Assembly (NCBI RefSeq): GCF_900141765.1
Contig: NZ_FSRK01000001.1
Span: 1,426,001-1,490,000, forward strand
DNA: 64,000 nt
Origin: Epilithonimonas zeae
Lineage (GTDB): Bacteria > Bacteroidota > Bacteroidia > Flavobacteriales > Weeksellaceae
Reading direction: 5' to 3'
Below are positions 1 through 8,950 of the stretch, piece after piece. Both the position numbers and the translations under genes were made by a program. The notes beneath the pieces are model-generated. The model searched no databases. It saw only the letters and a program-made list of their open reading frames with translations, and was not told where the DNA came from. Every line of letters starts with the position of its first letter. Positions within the stretch are counted from its first letter, which is position 1.

Positions 1-48
1 GAAATCGTCTGCAAAAAAGATTGGGAGTGGAAGGCGGAATAGCTGCCC
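1..48. repeat. 3' half of a dispersed hairpin repeat, cut by the window edge
   Basis: The segment contains AAAAAAGATTGGGAGTGGAAG followed by GCGGAATAGCTGCCC. It matches the right halves of the repeats at 17758-17842 and 45147-45227 (AAAAAGATTGGNAGCGGAAGACGGA...AGCTGCC). Only one arm is present, so its relation to a neighbouring gene cannot be judged. Confidence 0.7.
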
Positions 49-69
49 AAATAATTATAAAAAAAGAAA

Positions 70-96
70 TGAGACCGAACCTAATGCCCGGTCTCA
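70..96 (-). terminator. Rho-independent terminator after the GH3 gene
   Basis: Arms TGAGACCG (70-77) and CGGTCTCA (89-96) form an 8-bp perfect stem. In the minus direction a T-rich run follows. It lies about 30 bases past the stop of the minus-strand GH3 gene and probably ends the receptor-GH3 transcript. Confidence 0.75.
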
Positions 97-128
97 AGAC
101 ATCAATTAACTAATTTTTTGATGAACTA

Positions 129-2420
129 TTACTTATGATATTTTTGAGTTCTGACGTCTTTAATCACACCTGACCAGTTCATTCCATATCCGAAATCGTA
201 GTTGTGGCCTTCGGAATCTTTGTGTGTTTCCATATCATAAGGAACATCTTCTTTCTGCTTTTCAACCGTCGCCATATTCGCAGGCATCTGTAAAGGAAGC
301 AAACCTGAAGGTTCGTATTTTCCGATCACAATATCCACAACTGCCTGATTGGATACATTGAAATTCATCAGAATTGCATCGGCGTGTTTTTCAAATTCAT
401 TAAAAATCATCGGCTTGGAAGCTGTGATAGAAACGATGACCGGCTTTCCGTTCATTGCTTTATAAGCATTTTCTATCGCTAACAAATCTGTGAAATTGGT
501 CGCTGTAGAAGTTTTGTTCTTGAACGTTCTGTCGTGAACATTTGGTGCAACAACTGGGTCTCCCGCTGCAATACTTTTTTCACGGGCTTCGGTTGCCGTG
601 TACGTTTGGTATTGAAGAGAAATCGGGACATAACCGTTTCCGCCTTCTTTAGCATCGACGTCGCTGTAACCGCCTTCTTCACTGTGCGGACTTTTCACGA
701 AAACCAATGCGAAATCAGCTTTTGCAGGGTCGTCTGTTACGTTAAAATGTTTCTTCACTTTCTCGATATCGACAGGATATTCCAAAGACGGTCCGGTGTA
801 AACTCCCCACCAGTTGAAGGTTGCAGGAGAATATCTTTTCGGAATGTAAACCGTTTTTCTTTCTTTAATCGGAAGAATATTGGCTTTGTTTTTCAGCATC
901 ACGATGGATTTTACCTGAGCTTCGTAACCTGCTTTCATAAATTCAGGATTACCAACGATTTTCTTGGTTTCTTCTGTGTTTACGTAAGGATTTTCAAACA
1001 ATCCGGTTCTGAAGAAATTTCTCAGCAAACGGACTGCAGACTGCTCAAATTTTGCACGATACGCTTTTTCGCCGTGTTCTTTCACGCCCATTTGATAAGC
1101 TTCCAAAACAGGTACTTTGTCGTTGTTTCCACCAAATTGGTCAACTCCTGCCTCCAAAACTTTGTAATGACGTTGAGAAATTGATAATTTTTCTGCTCCC
1201 CAAGGTTTTCCGGCAAATCCTCCCGGTGATTTTGGTTCGTCTGCTGTGATTAACCAATCGGTGCAGACTACGCCGTCATATTTATATTTTCCACGAAGTA
1301 AATCTGTGATAAGATATTTGCTGTAACCGTTTCCAACGTTTTCCCCGTTTTTGGTATCCTGATTGAAACTAATCGTGTAATAAGGCATTACCGCAGAAGC
1401 TTCTTTGGTTCCGCCGTTTAGCTTGAAAGCACCTTCAGTAAAAGGTTTTACGTGGTTCTGGAAATTATTTCCCGGATAAACCGCGTATTTTCCCATTGCC
1501 CAGTGACCGTCGCGACCGCCTTCTTCAGGTCCTCCTCCAGGCCAATGTTTGACCATTGCATTCACACTTTTGTTTCCCCAACCGTTTTTACTTCCAATGG
1601 TTGTCTGGAAACCGTCGATGTAACCTCTTCCTAAATCTGCTGTCAACTCAGGACTTTCAGAAAAAACATACGCGATTCTGTACCAGCGGGGTTCTGTTCC
1701 TAGGTCGATTTGAGGAGATAAAGCGGTTGAAATTCCCAAGGCTCTGTATTCCTGAGCGGCGATGTTTCCGAATTTTTTCACCAATTCCGGGTCGAAAGTT
1801 GCACCCATTGCCAAACCATCCGGCCAAAGTGAAATCTGTCCGCCTGCTCCTTCATTAAATTCTGCGGTTACCGTTGCAGAATGTCTCGGGTCTGTACTGT
1901 TGTTGGCAGGAATTCCTAATCCCAAACCTTCAATATAAGCCTGGATATTATTGCTCCATTTTGCGGCAATTTCAGGAGATTCTACTGTTGTTACCAAAAC
2001 GTGACGAAGATTGTCGTCCTTTAGAAATTTCTTTTGTTGGTCTGTTAAATCAAAGGCTTTTGCACCACTTTCTTTGTAAAACATTCCGCTGTATTTTCCA
2101 GCTCTGAAACCTTCTGCAGGAGCCGGAACTGATTGATGGCTGCTGTATAACATCAATCCTGCAATCTGCTCAACTGACATTTTTGAAGCTAAATCTTTTG
2201 CTCTTTCGTCAACAGGAAGTCTCCAGTCTTCGTACTTGTCAAGCTTTCCGTTTTTGTTTAAATCTTTAAATTTATTTCCGCCGACTGTCAAGATTTTCAC
2301 CCCAGAATCTGTAGAATATCCCAAAACCGGACCTTTAGCATTGGTTACAATCTGAATGTTTTGCGAAAATGCTGTTATTCCTAAAAATAAGGCTGCAATA
2401 TTTAAAACTGTTCTTTTCAT
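129..2420 (-). CDS. Secreted glycoside hydrolase family 3 protein (beta-glucosidase-like)
   Basis: This is a 763-residue GH3 enzyme that should release terminal sugars from beta-linked glycans in the periplasm or outside the cell. It starts with a clear signal peptide ending near residue 20 (ALFLGITAFSQ). The TIM-barrel domain shows the VKHWPGGG substrate-binding segment and the nucleophile motif CTDW, with Asp388 as the probable nucleophile. The C-terminal alpha/beta sandwich is present, but the fibronectin III-like tail found in the BglX-type paralogue at 8951 is missing; the protein ends soon after FGYGMNW. It lies 11 bases downstream of an outer-membrane receptor gene on the same strand, so the two are probably co-transcribed for uptake and cleavage of one glycan. 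The exact substrate cannot be read from the sequence. Confidence 0.92.
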   Translation of the reverse strand: MKRTVLNIAALFLGITAFSQNIQIVTNAKGPVLGYSTDSGVKILTVGGNKFKDLNKNGKLDKYEDWRLPVDERAKDLASKMSVEQIAGLMLYSSHQSVPAPAEGFRAGKYSGMFYKESGAKAFDLTDQQKKFLKDDNLRHVLVTTVESPEIAAKWSNNIQAYIEGLGLGIPANNSTDPRHSATVTAEFNEGAGGQISLWPDGLAMGATFDPELVKKFGNIAAQEYRALGISTALSPQIDLGTEPRWYRIAYVFSESPELTADLGRGYIDGFQTTIGSKNGWGNKSVNAMVKHWPGGGPEEGGRDGHWAMGKYAVYPGNNFQNHVKPFTEGAFKLNGGTKEASAVMPYYTISFNQDTKNGENVGNGYSKYLITDLLRGKYKYDGVVCTDWLITADEPKSPGGFAGKPWGAEKLSISQRHYKVLEAGVDQFGGNNDKVPVLEAYQMGVKEHGEKAYRAKFEQSAVRLLRNFFRTGLFENPYVNTEETKKIVGNPEFMKAGYEAQVKSIVMLKNKANILPIKERKTVYIPKRYSPATFNWWGVYTGPSLEYPVDIEKVKKHFNVTDDPAKADFALVFVKSPHSEEGGYSDVDAKEGGNGYVPISLQYQTYTATEAREKSIAAGDPVVAPNVHDRTFKNKTSTATNFTDLLAIENAYKAMNGKPVIVSITASKPMIFNEFEKHADAILMNFNVSNQAVVDIVIGKYEPSGLLPLQMPANMATVEKQKEDVPYDMETHKDSEGHNYDFGYGMNWSGVIKDVRTQKYHK

Positions 2421-2431
2421 TGTTTTAAATT

Positions 2432-4696
2432 TTAGAAATTAAAGCTTACAGAAAACTGACCTGTTAATGGCATAATGTAAGTTCCCGTCAATAATTTTCC
2501 GTAGTATGGACTTGCATCGGTAATCAGTTCAGCACCATTGATGGTTCCGCTTGCTCCTCTTTGATTCAGGAAGTTGATAACCGTTGCGCCAAGATTGATA
2601 TTTTTATTAACCGTATAACTTACTCCACCGAAAGTTTCCCATCTTGGAGCGAAATATAAAGCGTTTGTAAGATTCGCATACTGTTTAGAAAAATATCTGA
2701 AACTTGCCCATAATCTCCACTTGTCAATCGTGTAACTCGGGTCGATTTCCATTAAAGTTTTAGCAACACCCAACACATTGTTGTCGCTGTAGTTATATGA
2801 AGTTCCGAATGCATCAAAATTAAATTTCTTGTAAACCGGATTCTGGAACGTCACCAAATAATGCAAGTTAAATCCTTTGAATGGCTTTAAAACAAAATCC
2901 GTTGTCCATCCCAATGTCTGAATATCGTAATAAACTGTTACAACCTGCGCCTGAGAACTGTTGGCTGGATTTACAAGATTGTATCGGTTCAGGTTGTTAT
3001 TTTTCTTCAGATAAGTCGCCTGAGAAATCAGCTGAATCCAGTCTGTATTCCAGAACACTCCGATTGCACCAAGTGGACTTTTAATTTTATTGGTATTGGG
3101 TTCAAAAGCCTGTGAATAACTTTCCAGTCTTCTGTTTTCTTCGGTGTATAAAGCGTTTGCGATCACGCCAAAGTTTTTGGTAATGTTGTATGTTGCGTTC
3201 AAGCTACCACCAATCTGGAAAAAGCTCTGATTAATCTGATTGAATTGACTTGGATCTGTAAAGCTGAAACCAACCGTTCGTGGTGTTAAAGAATATTCTC
3301 CGTCCAGAATGTGATTTTTCAGATGCAAACCGTAGCTCAAGTTGAAATTATCAGAAACTTTCCATTCATCTGTTCCATAAACAGACAGTTTATTTTCTGT
3401 TCCGCTGTGGTACTCTGCGCCGGCATTATAGTTGTAGAAACCGTCTGCATCTGTATTGGGGCCGATTAATCTCTGAGGCTGCGCGCCAACCGTCTGATAG
3501 AAGAAAGAACGGTTTGAGGTGAATTTATCGATGTGATAGTATTGCTCCAAAACGCCTACGGTAAGGTTATGATTTCCCACCTGCTTGTTCAGTGAAAAAC
3601 GTCCTGCAACACTCGTAATAGGCGTTTCGGGGGTGTACATTGCCAACTGCGTTCCGACTGGACCTGAATACGCCTGTCCGTTTGAAGCCAGTGTGTAACC
3701 AGCTCCCGGCGCAGCATTAAAAATACTTAAAGGAATGCTGTTGGCCATTTTTACTTTTGAGAAGTGGGCTCGTGTTGAGAATTTGAAATTCCAGCCGTTA
3801 TTCAGCAGATAATTTCCGACAACGTCAATGTTATGAGAGCTAGACCTGTTATCATTCCCTGCAAGATTTGCAAAATAGGTCTGTCCGGAAAGAACGTCTT
3901 TAAACTTCATATTTCCCTCACGCACTATGTAAGAATCTCTACCGATTTTGAAGTTATCCAGCTCGGTTATCTTACCTTCCGGTCCGTATTCAAAAACCGC
4001 ATAATTGGTAAGACTGTACGAATCAGCATATTTGTATAAAACTGAGATTTTACCCTTATCGTCATTGAAATATTTGGTTATGCCGGCTCTGAAAATCTTT
4101 GTTTCATCGGCATTTCTGGCAAAACCCAATTTATAGGTGCTCGGGTCAAAATTGGCGAAGGCACCAACCGTGTATGTCCAGCCGTTTTTAGATATCGGAC
4201 CCGAAACATTGGCATCACCCTGCAGCCAGCCGAAAGTGCTTGTTGTAAATTTTCCTTTTACTTTTAAATCCTTTGTTCCGATTTGAGAATAAGAGTTAAC
4301 TGCAAAACCAAGGTCACCCATTGTATTTGCCAATTGATCCATCTTTAGCAGTCCTGTTTTTTCTAAGCCTACACTTTGCCTCCACGTTTTGTTGGGAAGT
4401 TCCGGCCAGAAGAAGTATACTGCGGGCAAGTCGTTTTCAAGAATGGTAATTCCGCCCACAGTTGATGGCAAACCGATATTCACGTCTCTTGGACTTGTGT
4501 TATTGGCTGCGTTCAGCATTACGTTTCTGTTGTTGTCTTCTTTTGAAGATGTGGTCACGGTTTTTACGCCTTCTTCGGTTTTAGTTGCATTCAAAGCTTT
4601 TTTCGCCGCAACAGTATCGGTTTTTTCCTGTCCGAAAGCTGTGGTGAAAGAAAGTATCAAACCAAGGGCTGATAATTTCAAAGTTGATTTTCTCAT
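2432..4696 (-). CDS. TonB-dependent receptor-like outer-membrane protein
   Basis: This 754-residue protein has a signal peptide (residues 1 to about 22, ending TTAFGQ), a short linker, a plug-like segment (NIGLPSTVGGITILENDLP) and a long C-terminal beta-barrel rich in aromatic residues, closing with FSVSFNF. It has no N-terminal carboxypeptidase-regulatory domain of the SusC type, and no SusD partner is next to it. It probably imports an oligosaccharide or related ligand with energy from TonB. It is first in an operon with the GH3 gene 11 bases downstream, and divergent from a NUDIX-type regulator whose palindromic sites lie in the shared 409-base control region. The family is clear; the ligand is unknown. 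Confidence 0.85.
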   Translation of the reverse strand: MRKSTLKLSALGLILSFTTAFGQEKTDTVAAKKALNATKTEEGVKTVTTSSKEDNNRNVMLNAANNTSPRDVNIGLPSTVGGITILENDLPAVYFFWPELPNKTWRQSVGLEKTGLLKMDQLANTMGDLGFAVNSYSQIGTKDLKVKGKFTTSTFGWLQGDANVSGPISKNGWTYTVGAFANFDPSTYKLGFARNADETKIFRAGITKYFNDDKGKISVLYKYADSYSLTNYAVFEYGPEGKITELDNFKIGRDSYIVREGNMKFKDVLSGQTYFANLAGNDNRSSSHNIDVVGNYLLNNGWNFKFSTRAHFSKVKMANSIPLSIFNAAPGAGYTLASNGQAYSGPVGTQLAMYTPETPITSVAGRFSLNKQVGNHNLTVGVLEQYYHIDKFTSNRSFFYQTVGAQPQRLIGPNTDADGFYNYNAGAEYHSGTENKLSVYGTDEWKVSDNFNLSYGLHLKNHILDGEYSLTPRTVGFSFTDPSQFNQINQSFFQIGGSLNATYNITKNFGVIANALYTEENRRLESYSQAFEPNTNKIKSPLGAIGVFWNTDWIQLISQATYLKKNNNLNRYNLVNPANSSQAQVVTVYYDIQTLGWTTDFVLKPFKGFNLHYLVTFQNPVYKKFNFDAFGTSYNYSDNNVLGVAKTLMEIDPSYTIDKWRLWASFRYFSKQYANLTNALYFAPRWETFGGVSYTVNKNINLGATVINFLNQRGASGTINGAELITDASPYYGKLLTGTYIMPLTGQFSVSFNF

Positions 4697-4840
4697 TTTC
4701 AGTTATATATATTTTAATTTTCTTTGGAATTGTCATTGATTACTTCAAACTTTTATTGTTTACAGAAAGACAATTATGTTTTAATCATTGCAAAAATTAT
4801 CGTTGTAAATCCGAAACTTTGATAAAGATTAGTAATTAAT

Positions 4841-4866
4841 TATCATTGATTCATTAAGAAGCATTA
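4841..4866. promoter_or_regulatory. Imperfect operator-like palindrome upstream of the receptor gene
   Basis: The core CATTGATTC-ATTAA-GAAGCATTA has the same half-site sequence and 5-base centre as the perfect palindrome at 4969-5003, with 6 of 9 arm positions paired. It lies about 150 bases upstream of the receptor start; the two centres are 131 bases apart. A regulator site is inferred from this resemblance. The rest of the 4697-5105 interval is AT-rich and holds no gene. Confidence 0.5.
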
Positions 4867-4968
4867 CAAGTATAAATCAAAATTTTATTGTGACAAAATA
4901 AATATTAATAAAAATTAACATCAAAATAATTAACTCATTTTCAATTAATTACAACTAAATCTAAAATT

Positions 4969-5003
4969 TATTTTCATTGATTCAATAAGAATCAATGAAA
5001 ATA
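4969..5003. promoter_or_regulatory. Perfect 15+15 bp palindrome, probable operator of the NUDIX-type regulator
   Basis: Arms TATTTTCATTGATTC (4969-4983) and GAATCAATGAAAATA (4989-5003) are exact reverse complements around the centre AATAA. It lies about 100 bases upstream of the regulator gene in the divergent promoter region. Long AT-rich palindromes are typical targets of dimeric regulators of the NrtR type. A terminator role is unlikely because no gene ends here. Confidence 0.65.
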
Positions 5004-5072
5004 GTGTAAGAAAAAATCGCCAAAAACACTTTTGATTTTTCAAATTTTATCTTTCTTCAATTATTTTATTAA

Positions 5073-5080
5073 TATTTTTG
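5073..5080 (+). promoter_or_regulatory. Candidate -7 box for the NUDIX regulator
   Basis: TATTTTTG fits the Bacteroidota -7 consensus TAnnTTTG and would give an untranslated leader of about 20 bases. No convincing -33 TTG was found at the usual distance, and the surroundings are very AT-rich, so chance is possible. Confidence 0.35.
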
Positions 5081-5105
5081 TAACATTGACCTCAGAAACA
5101 GAAAA

Positions 5106-5858
5106 ATGGATTCTAAAGAACTAATACTAAAACGATCAGAAGAAAATAAACAATTATATATCCCGAACCTTTCGGCGGATCCTGTGATCTTTGGCTTCGA
5201 ACAAAACGAATTGAAAGTTCTACTCGTAAAGATGAACTATCGAAAGATGTGGATTTTGCCAGGTGGATACATACAAAAAGATGAAGATCTGGATGATGCG
5301 GTTGTAAGAATCTTAAAAGAAAGAGCTGGTGTGAATGCAGTTTCCTATCTTGAAGAGTTTGCCGTATTTGGAAAAAAGAACAGAAGTGAAGGCTATTTCG
5401 AAGATTTTGATGAAACTTTATTTCATAAGCAAAGATTCATTACAATAGGATATTATGCCTTATATAATCCTTCTAAAATTGATTTGGCTACTGATGAGTT
5501 CAGTGAGAGTTGTGAATGGATTTATCTAAGTCAATTGCCCGAAATAGAAATGGCGATGGATCATAAAGAAATCGTTGAGAAAGCTTTGTTAGCTTTAAGA
5601 GAAAAAATATCAATCAAACCAATAGGATTTAATCTATTACCTGAAAAATTCACCCTTTCTGAGCTTCAGAAACTTTACGAAGCTATTCTTGGAAAAGAAC
5701 TAAACAGAGGAAATTTCTATCGAAAAATCAAGAACCTTGGAATCCTAAGAAAACTTGATGAACAAAGACGAGGTGGTGCCCACAAAGCGCCAGATCTCTA
5801 TTCTTTTGACGAGGAGAATTATAATAAAGCTTTAGAAAACGGTTTGACGAGCTGGTAG
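5106..5858 (+). CDS. NUDIX-domain winged-helix transcriptional regulator (NrtR/AraR type)
   Basis: The 250-residue protein has an N-terminal NUDIX fold (about residues 20-160) and a C-terminal winged helix (about 165-245; GFNLLPEKFTLSELQKLYE, then NRGNFYRKI). The NUDIX box begins at Gly54 with Glu60, Arg68, Glu72 and Gly75, but two Glu positions of the catalytic REUXEE core are Ile69 and Arg73. It probably binds a sugar or nucleotide ligand without hydrolysing it. This family includes NAD-pathway repressors (NrtR) and the Bacteroides arabinose regulator AraR. It is divergent from the receptor-GH3 operon with palindromic sites between, which suggests that it controls that operon and itself. 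Confidence 0.88.
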   Translation: MDSKELILKRSEENKQLYIPNLSADPVIFGFEQNELKVLLVKMNYRKMWILPGGYIQKDEDLDDAVVRILKERAGVNAVSYLEEFAVFGKKNRSEGYFEDFDETLFHKQRFITIGYYALYNPSKIDLATDEFSESCEWIYLSQLPEIEMAMDHKEIVEKALLALREKISIKPIGFNLLPEKFTLSELQKLYEAILGKELNRGNFYRKIKNLGILRKLDEQRRGGAHKAPDLYSFDEENYNKALENGLTSW

Positions 5859-5880
5859 ATTTTAATCAGCTTTAGAATAA

Positions 5881-5915
5881 AAAAAGAATCATTAAATAAT
5901 TAATGATTCTTTTTT
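5881..5915. terminator. Bidirectional terminator between the regulator gene and atpC
   Basis: GAATCATTAA (5886-5895) and TTAATGATTC (5900-5909) form a perfect 10-bp stem with loop ATAA, flanked by A and T runs. It serves two convergent genes. Confidence 0.88.
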
Positions 5916-5936
5916 GTTTATGTGATTTAAGGATTT

Positions 5937-6218
5937 TTATTCACAAAGAATAATTCCTTTGTCATTATTAAATTCTAAAACTCCGCTCTTAATTTCGTAA
6001 GAAAATGCTGATTTAGCTTCAGTTTCTTTAGTCAAAAATTTCTGATAAGTAGAATCTACTTTCTCCGTGTAGATTTTCACTTTACCGTGTACTAAAGCTG
6101 ATACAATCGCTGCGTGATTTTTAAATATTTGGAATTCACCGCTTTTTCCAGGAAGAAGAACTGAATCTACTTCGCCATCAAAAACAACGTATTCCGGAGT
6201 TAAAATTTTTATATTCAT
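5937..6218 (-). CDS. atpC: F-type ATP synthase epsilon subunit
   Basis: The 93-residue protein matches the N-terminal beta-sandwich of F1 epsilon (MNIKILTPEYVVFDGEVDSV, then LLPGKSGEFQI and NHAAIVSAL). This part links the gamma shaft to the c-ring. It is shorter than the roughly 135-residue proteobacterial form and lacks most of the C-terminal helical hairpin that regulates ATP hydrolysis, as is common in Bacteroidota. It follows atpD by 85 bases on the same strand. The atpBEFHAG genes are not in the window. Confidence 0.95.
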   Translation of the reverse strand: MNIKILTPEYVVFDGEVDSVLLPGKSGEFQIFKNHAAIVSALVHGKVKIYTEKVDSTYQKFLTKETEAKSAFSYEIKSGVLEFNNDKGIILCE

Positions 6219-6303
6219 TTTTTATGAAATTATAGATTGTAGATTTTAAATTATAAATTATTGAAATTCAATCTAAAATCTAAAATTTGACATTTAAAAT
6301 TTA

Positions 6304-7881
<1,578 letters not shown>

Positions 7882-7971
7882 TTATCATATTTGTATGACA
7901 ATATCAAACACCATTTTTCGGTGTAATTTTACACAGACAAACTTATAACGTTTTGTCATAAAATTCAGGAT

Positions 7972-8898
7972 TTGAAAATCATCAGAGATCTTACAGAATA
8001 CCATTCTACAACACCTTTAGCATTATCATTAGGTATGTTTGATGGTGTTCATTTGGGACATTTATCTATCATCAATAAATTGAATGAAATCGCAGAAAAA
8101 GAACATCTTGAATCTGCTATCCTCAGTTTTTGGCCACATCCAAGAAAGTTTCTAAATCCAAATGATGATGTAAAAATGCTAAATACGCTTGAGGAGAAGT
8201 TAGAATTACTTGAAAAAAGCGGAATCAAAAATATTTTTCTAAAAACTTTTGACGAAGAATTCAGAAATCTGACAGGAACTGAGTTTTGCGAACAGGTTTT
8301 AGTTGATAAACTCAATGTTAAACATATTATAATAGGACACGACCACACTTTCGGGAAAAATAAAAGCGGAAATTTTGAATTATTGAAATCTTTGTCCAAT
8401 AAATTAGGTTTTAAAGTCAATCAATTGGAAGCTGTTCAAACGAATGATCTTAATATTAGTTCTACAAAAATCAGAATCGCTTTATCAGAAGGAAGAATCA
8501 ATGATGCCAACAAAATGTTAGGTTACAATTATCCATTGACCGGAAAAGTGATCCACGGAAAAAAATTGGGAAGAACCATTGGTTATCCAACTGCAAACAT
8601 CGAAGTTCCAATTAATAAACTACTCCCTAAAAAAGGTGCTTATATCGTTGAAGTTTATATGGACAATCAATTCTATAAAGGAATGCTAAGCATCGGAACC
8701 AATCCTACAATCGATGACCAGAACGAATCTTTACATACGGAAGTATATATTCTTGATTTCGATCAGGATATTTATGATAAAGACATCACTATCAAATTCC
8801 GGGATTTTCTGCACAACGAAATCAAATTTGAAGGTTTGGAAAAGCTGATTGAAAAATTGGATGAAGATAAAAGATTAACTGAAGAATATCAGTTTTAA
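7972..8898 (+). CDS. ribF: Bifunctional riboflavin kinase/FAD synthetase
   Basis: The 308-residue protein makes FMN and then FAD from riboflavin. The N-terminal adenylyltransferase domain shows GMFDGVHLGH and the segment SSTKIR. The C-terminal flavokinase domain shows GKKLGRTIGYPTANI and ends with the usual FRDF...KFEGLEKL region. The start is a TTG codon with AGGA just before it; the first internal ATG (GMFDG) would destroy the nucleotide-binding motif, so the TTG start is accepted. The gene is single and ends at a strong terminator shared with bglX. No FMN riboswitch was recognised upstream. Confidence 0.94.
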   Translation: MKIIRDLTEYHSTTPLALSLGMFDGVHLGHLSIINKLNEIAEKEHLESAILSFWPHPRKFLNPNDDVKMLNTLEEKLELLEKSGIKNIFLKTFDEEFRNLTGTEFCEQVLVDKLNVKHIIIGHDHTFGKNKSGNFELLKSLSNKLGFKVNQLEAVQTNDLNISSTKIRIALSEGRINDANKMLGYNYPLTGKVIHGKKLGRTIGYPTANIEVPINKLLPKKGAYIVEVYMDNQFYKGMLSIGTNPTIDDQNESLHTEVYILDFDQDIYDKDITIKFRDFLHNEIKFEGLEKLIEKLDEDKRLTEEYQF

Positions 8899-8903
8899 GA
8901 AAT

Positions 8904-8932
8904 AAAAAAGGATAGCAATTGCTATCCTTTAA
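8904..8932. terminator. Bidirectional terminator between ribF and bglX
   Basis: AAAGGATAGC-AATT-GCTATCCTTT (8907-8930) is a perfect inverted repeat flanked by A-rich and T-rich sequence, between two convergent genes. Confidence 0.88.
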
Positions 8933-8950
8933 TTATATATCCAATAAATC

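Noticed and set aside
534-1184. Open frame of 216 residues opposite to the GH3 gene
   Set aside because: It lies wholly inside a clear GH3 gene on the other strand, shows low-complexity Phe/Arg/Cys-rich text and no start context; a shadow frame.
4969-5003. Palindrome as transcription terminator
   Set aside because: No gene ends here; it lies in a divergent promoter region and the sequence is AT-rich without a T run after the arm on either side.
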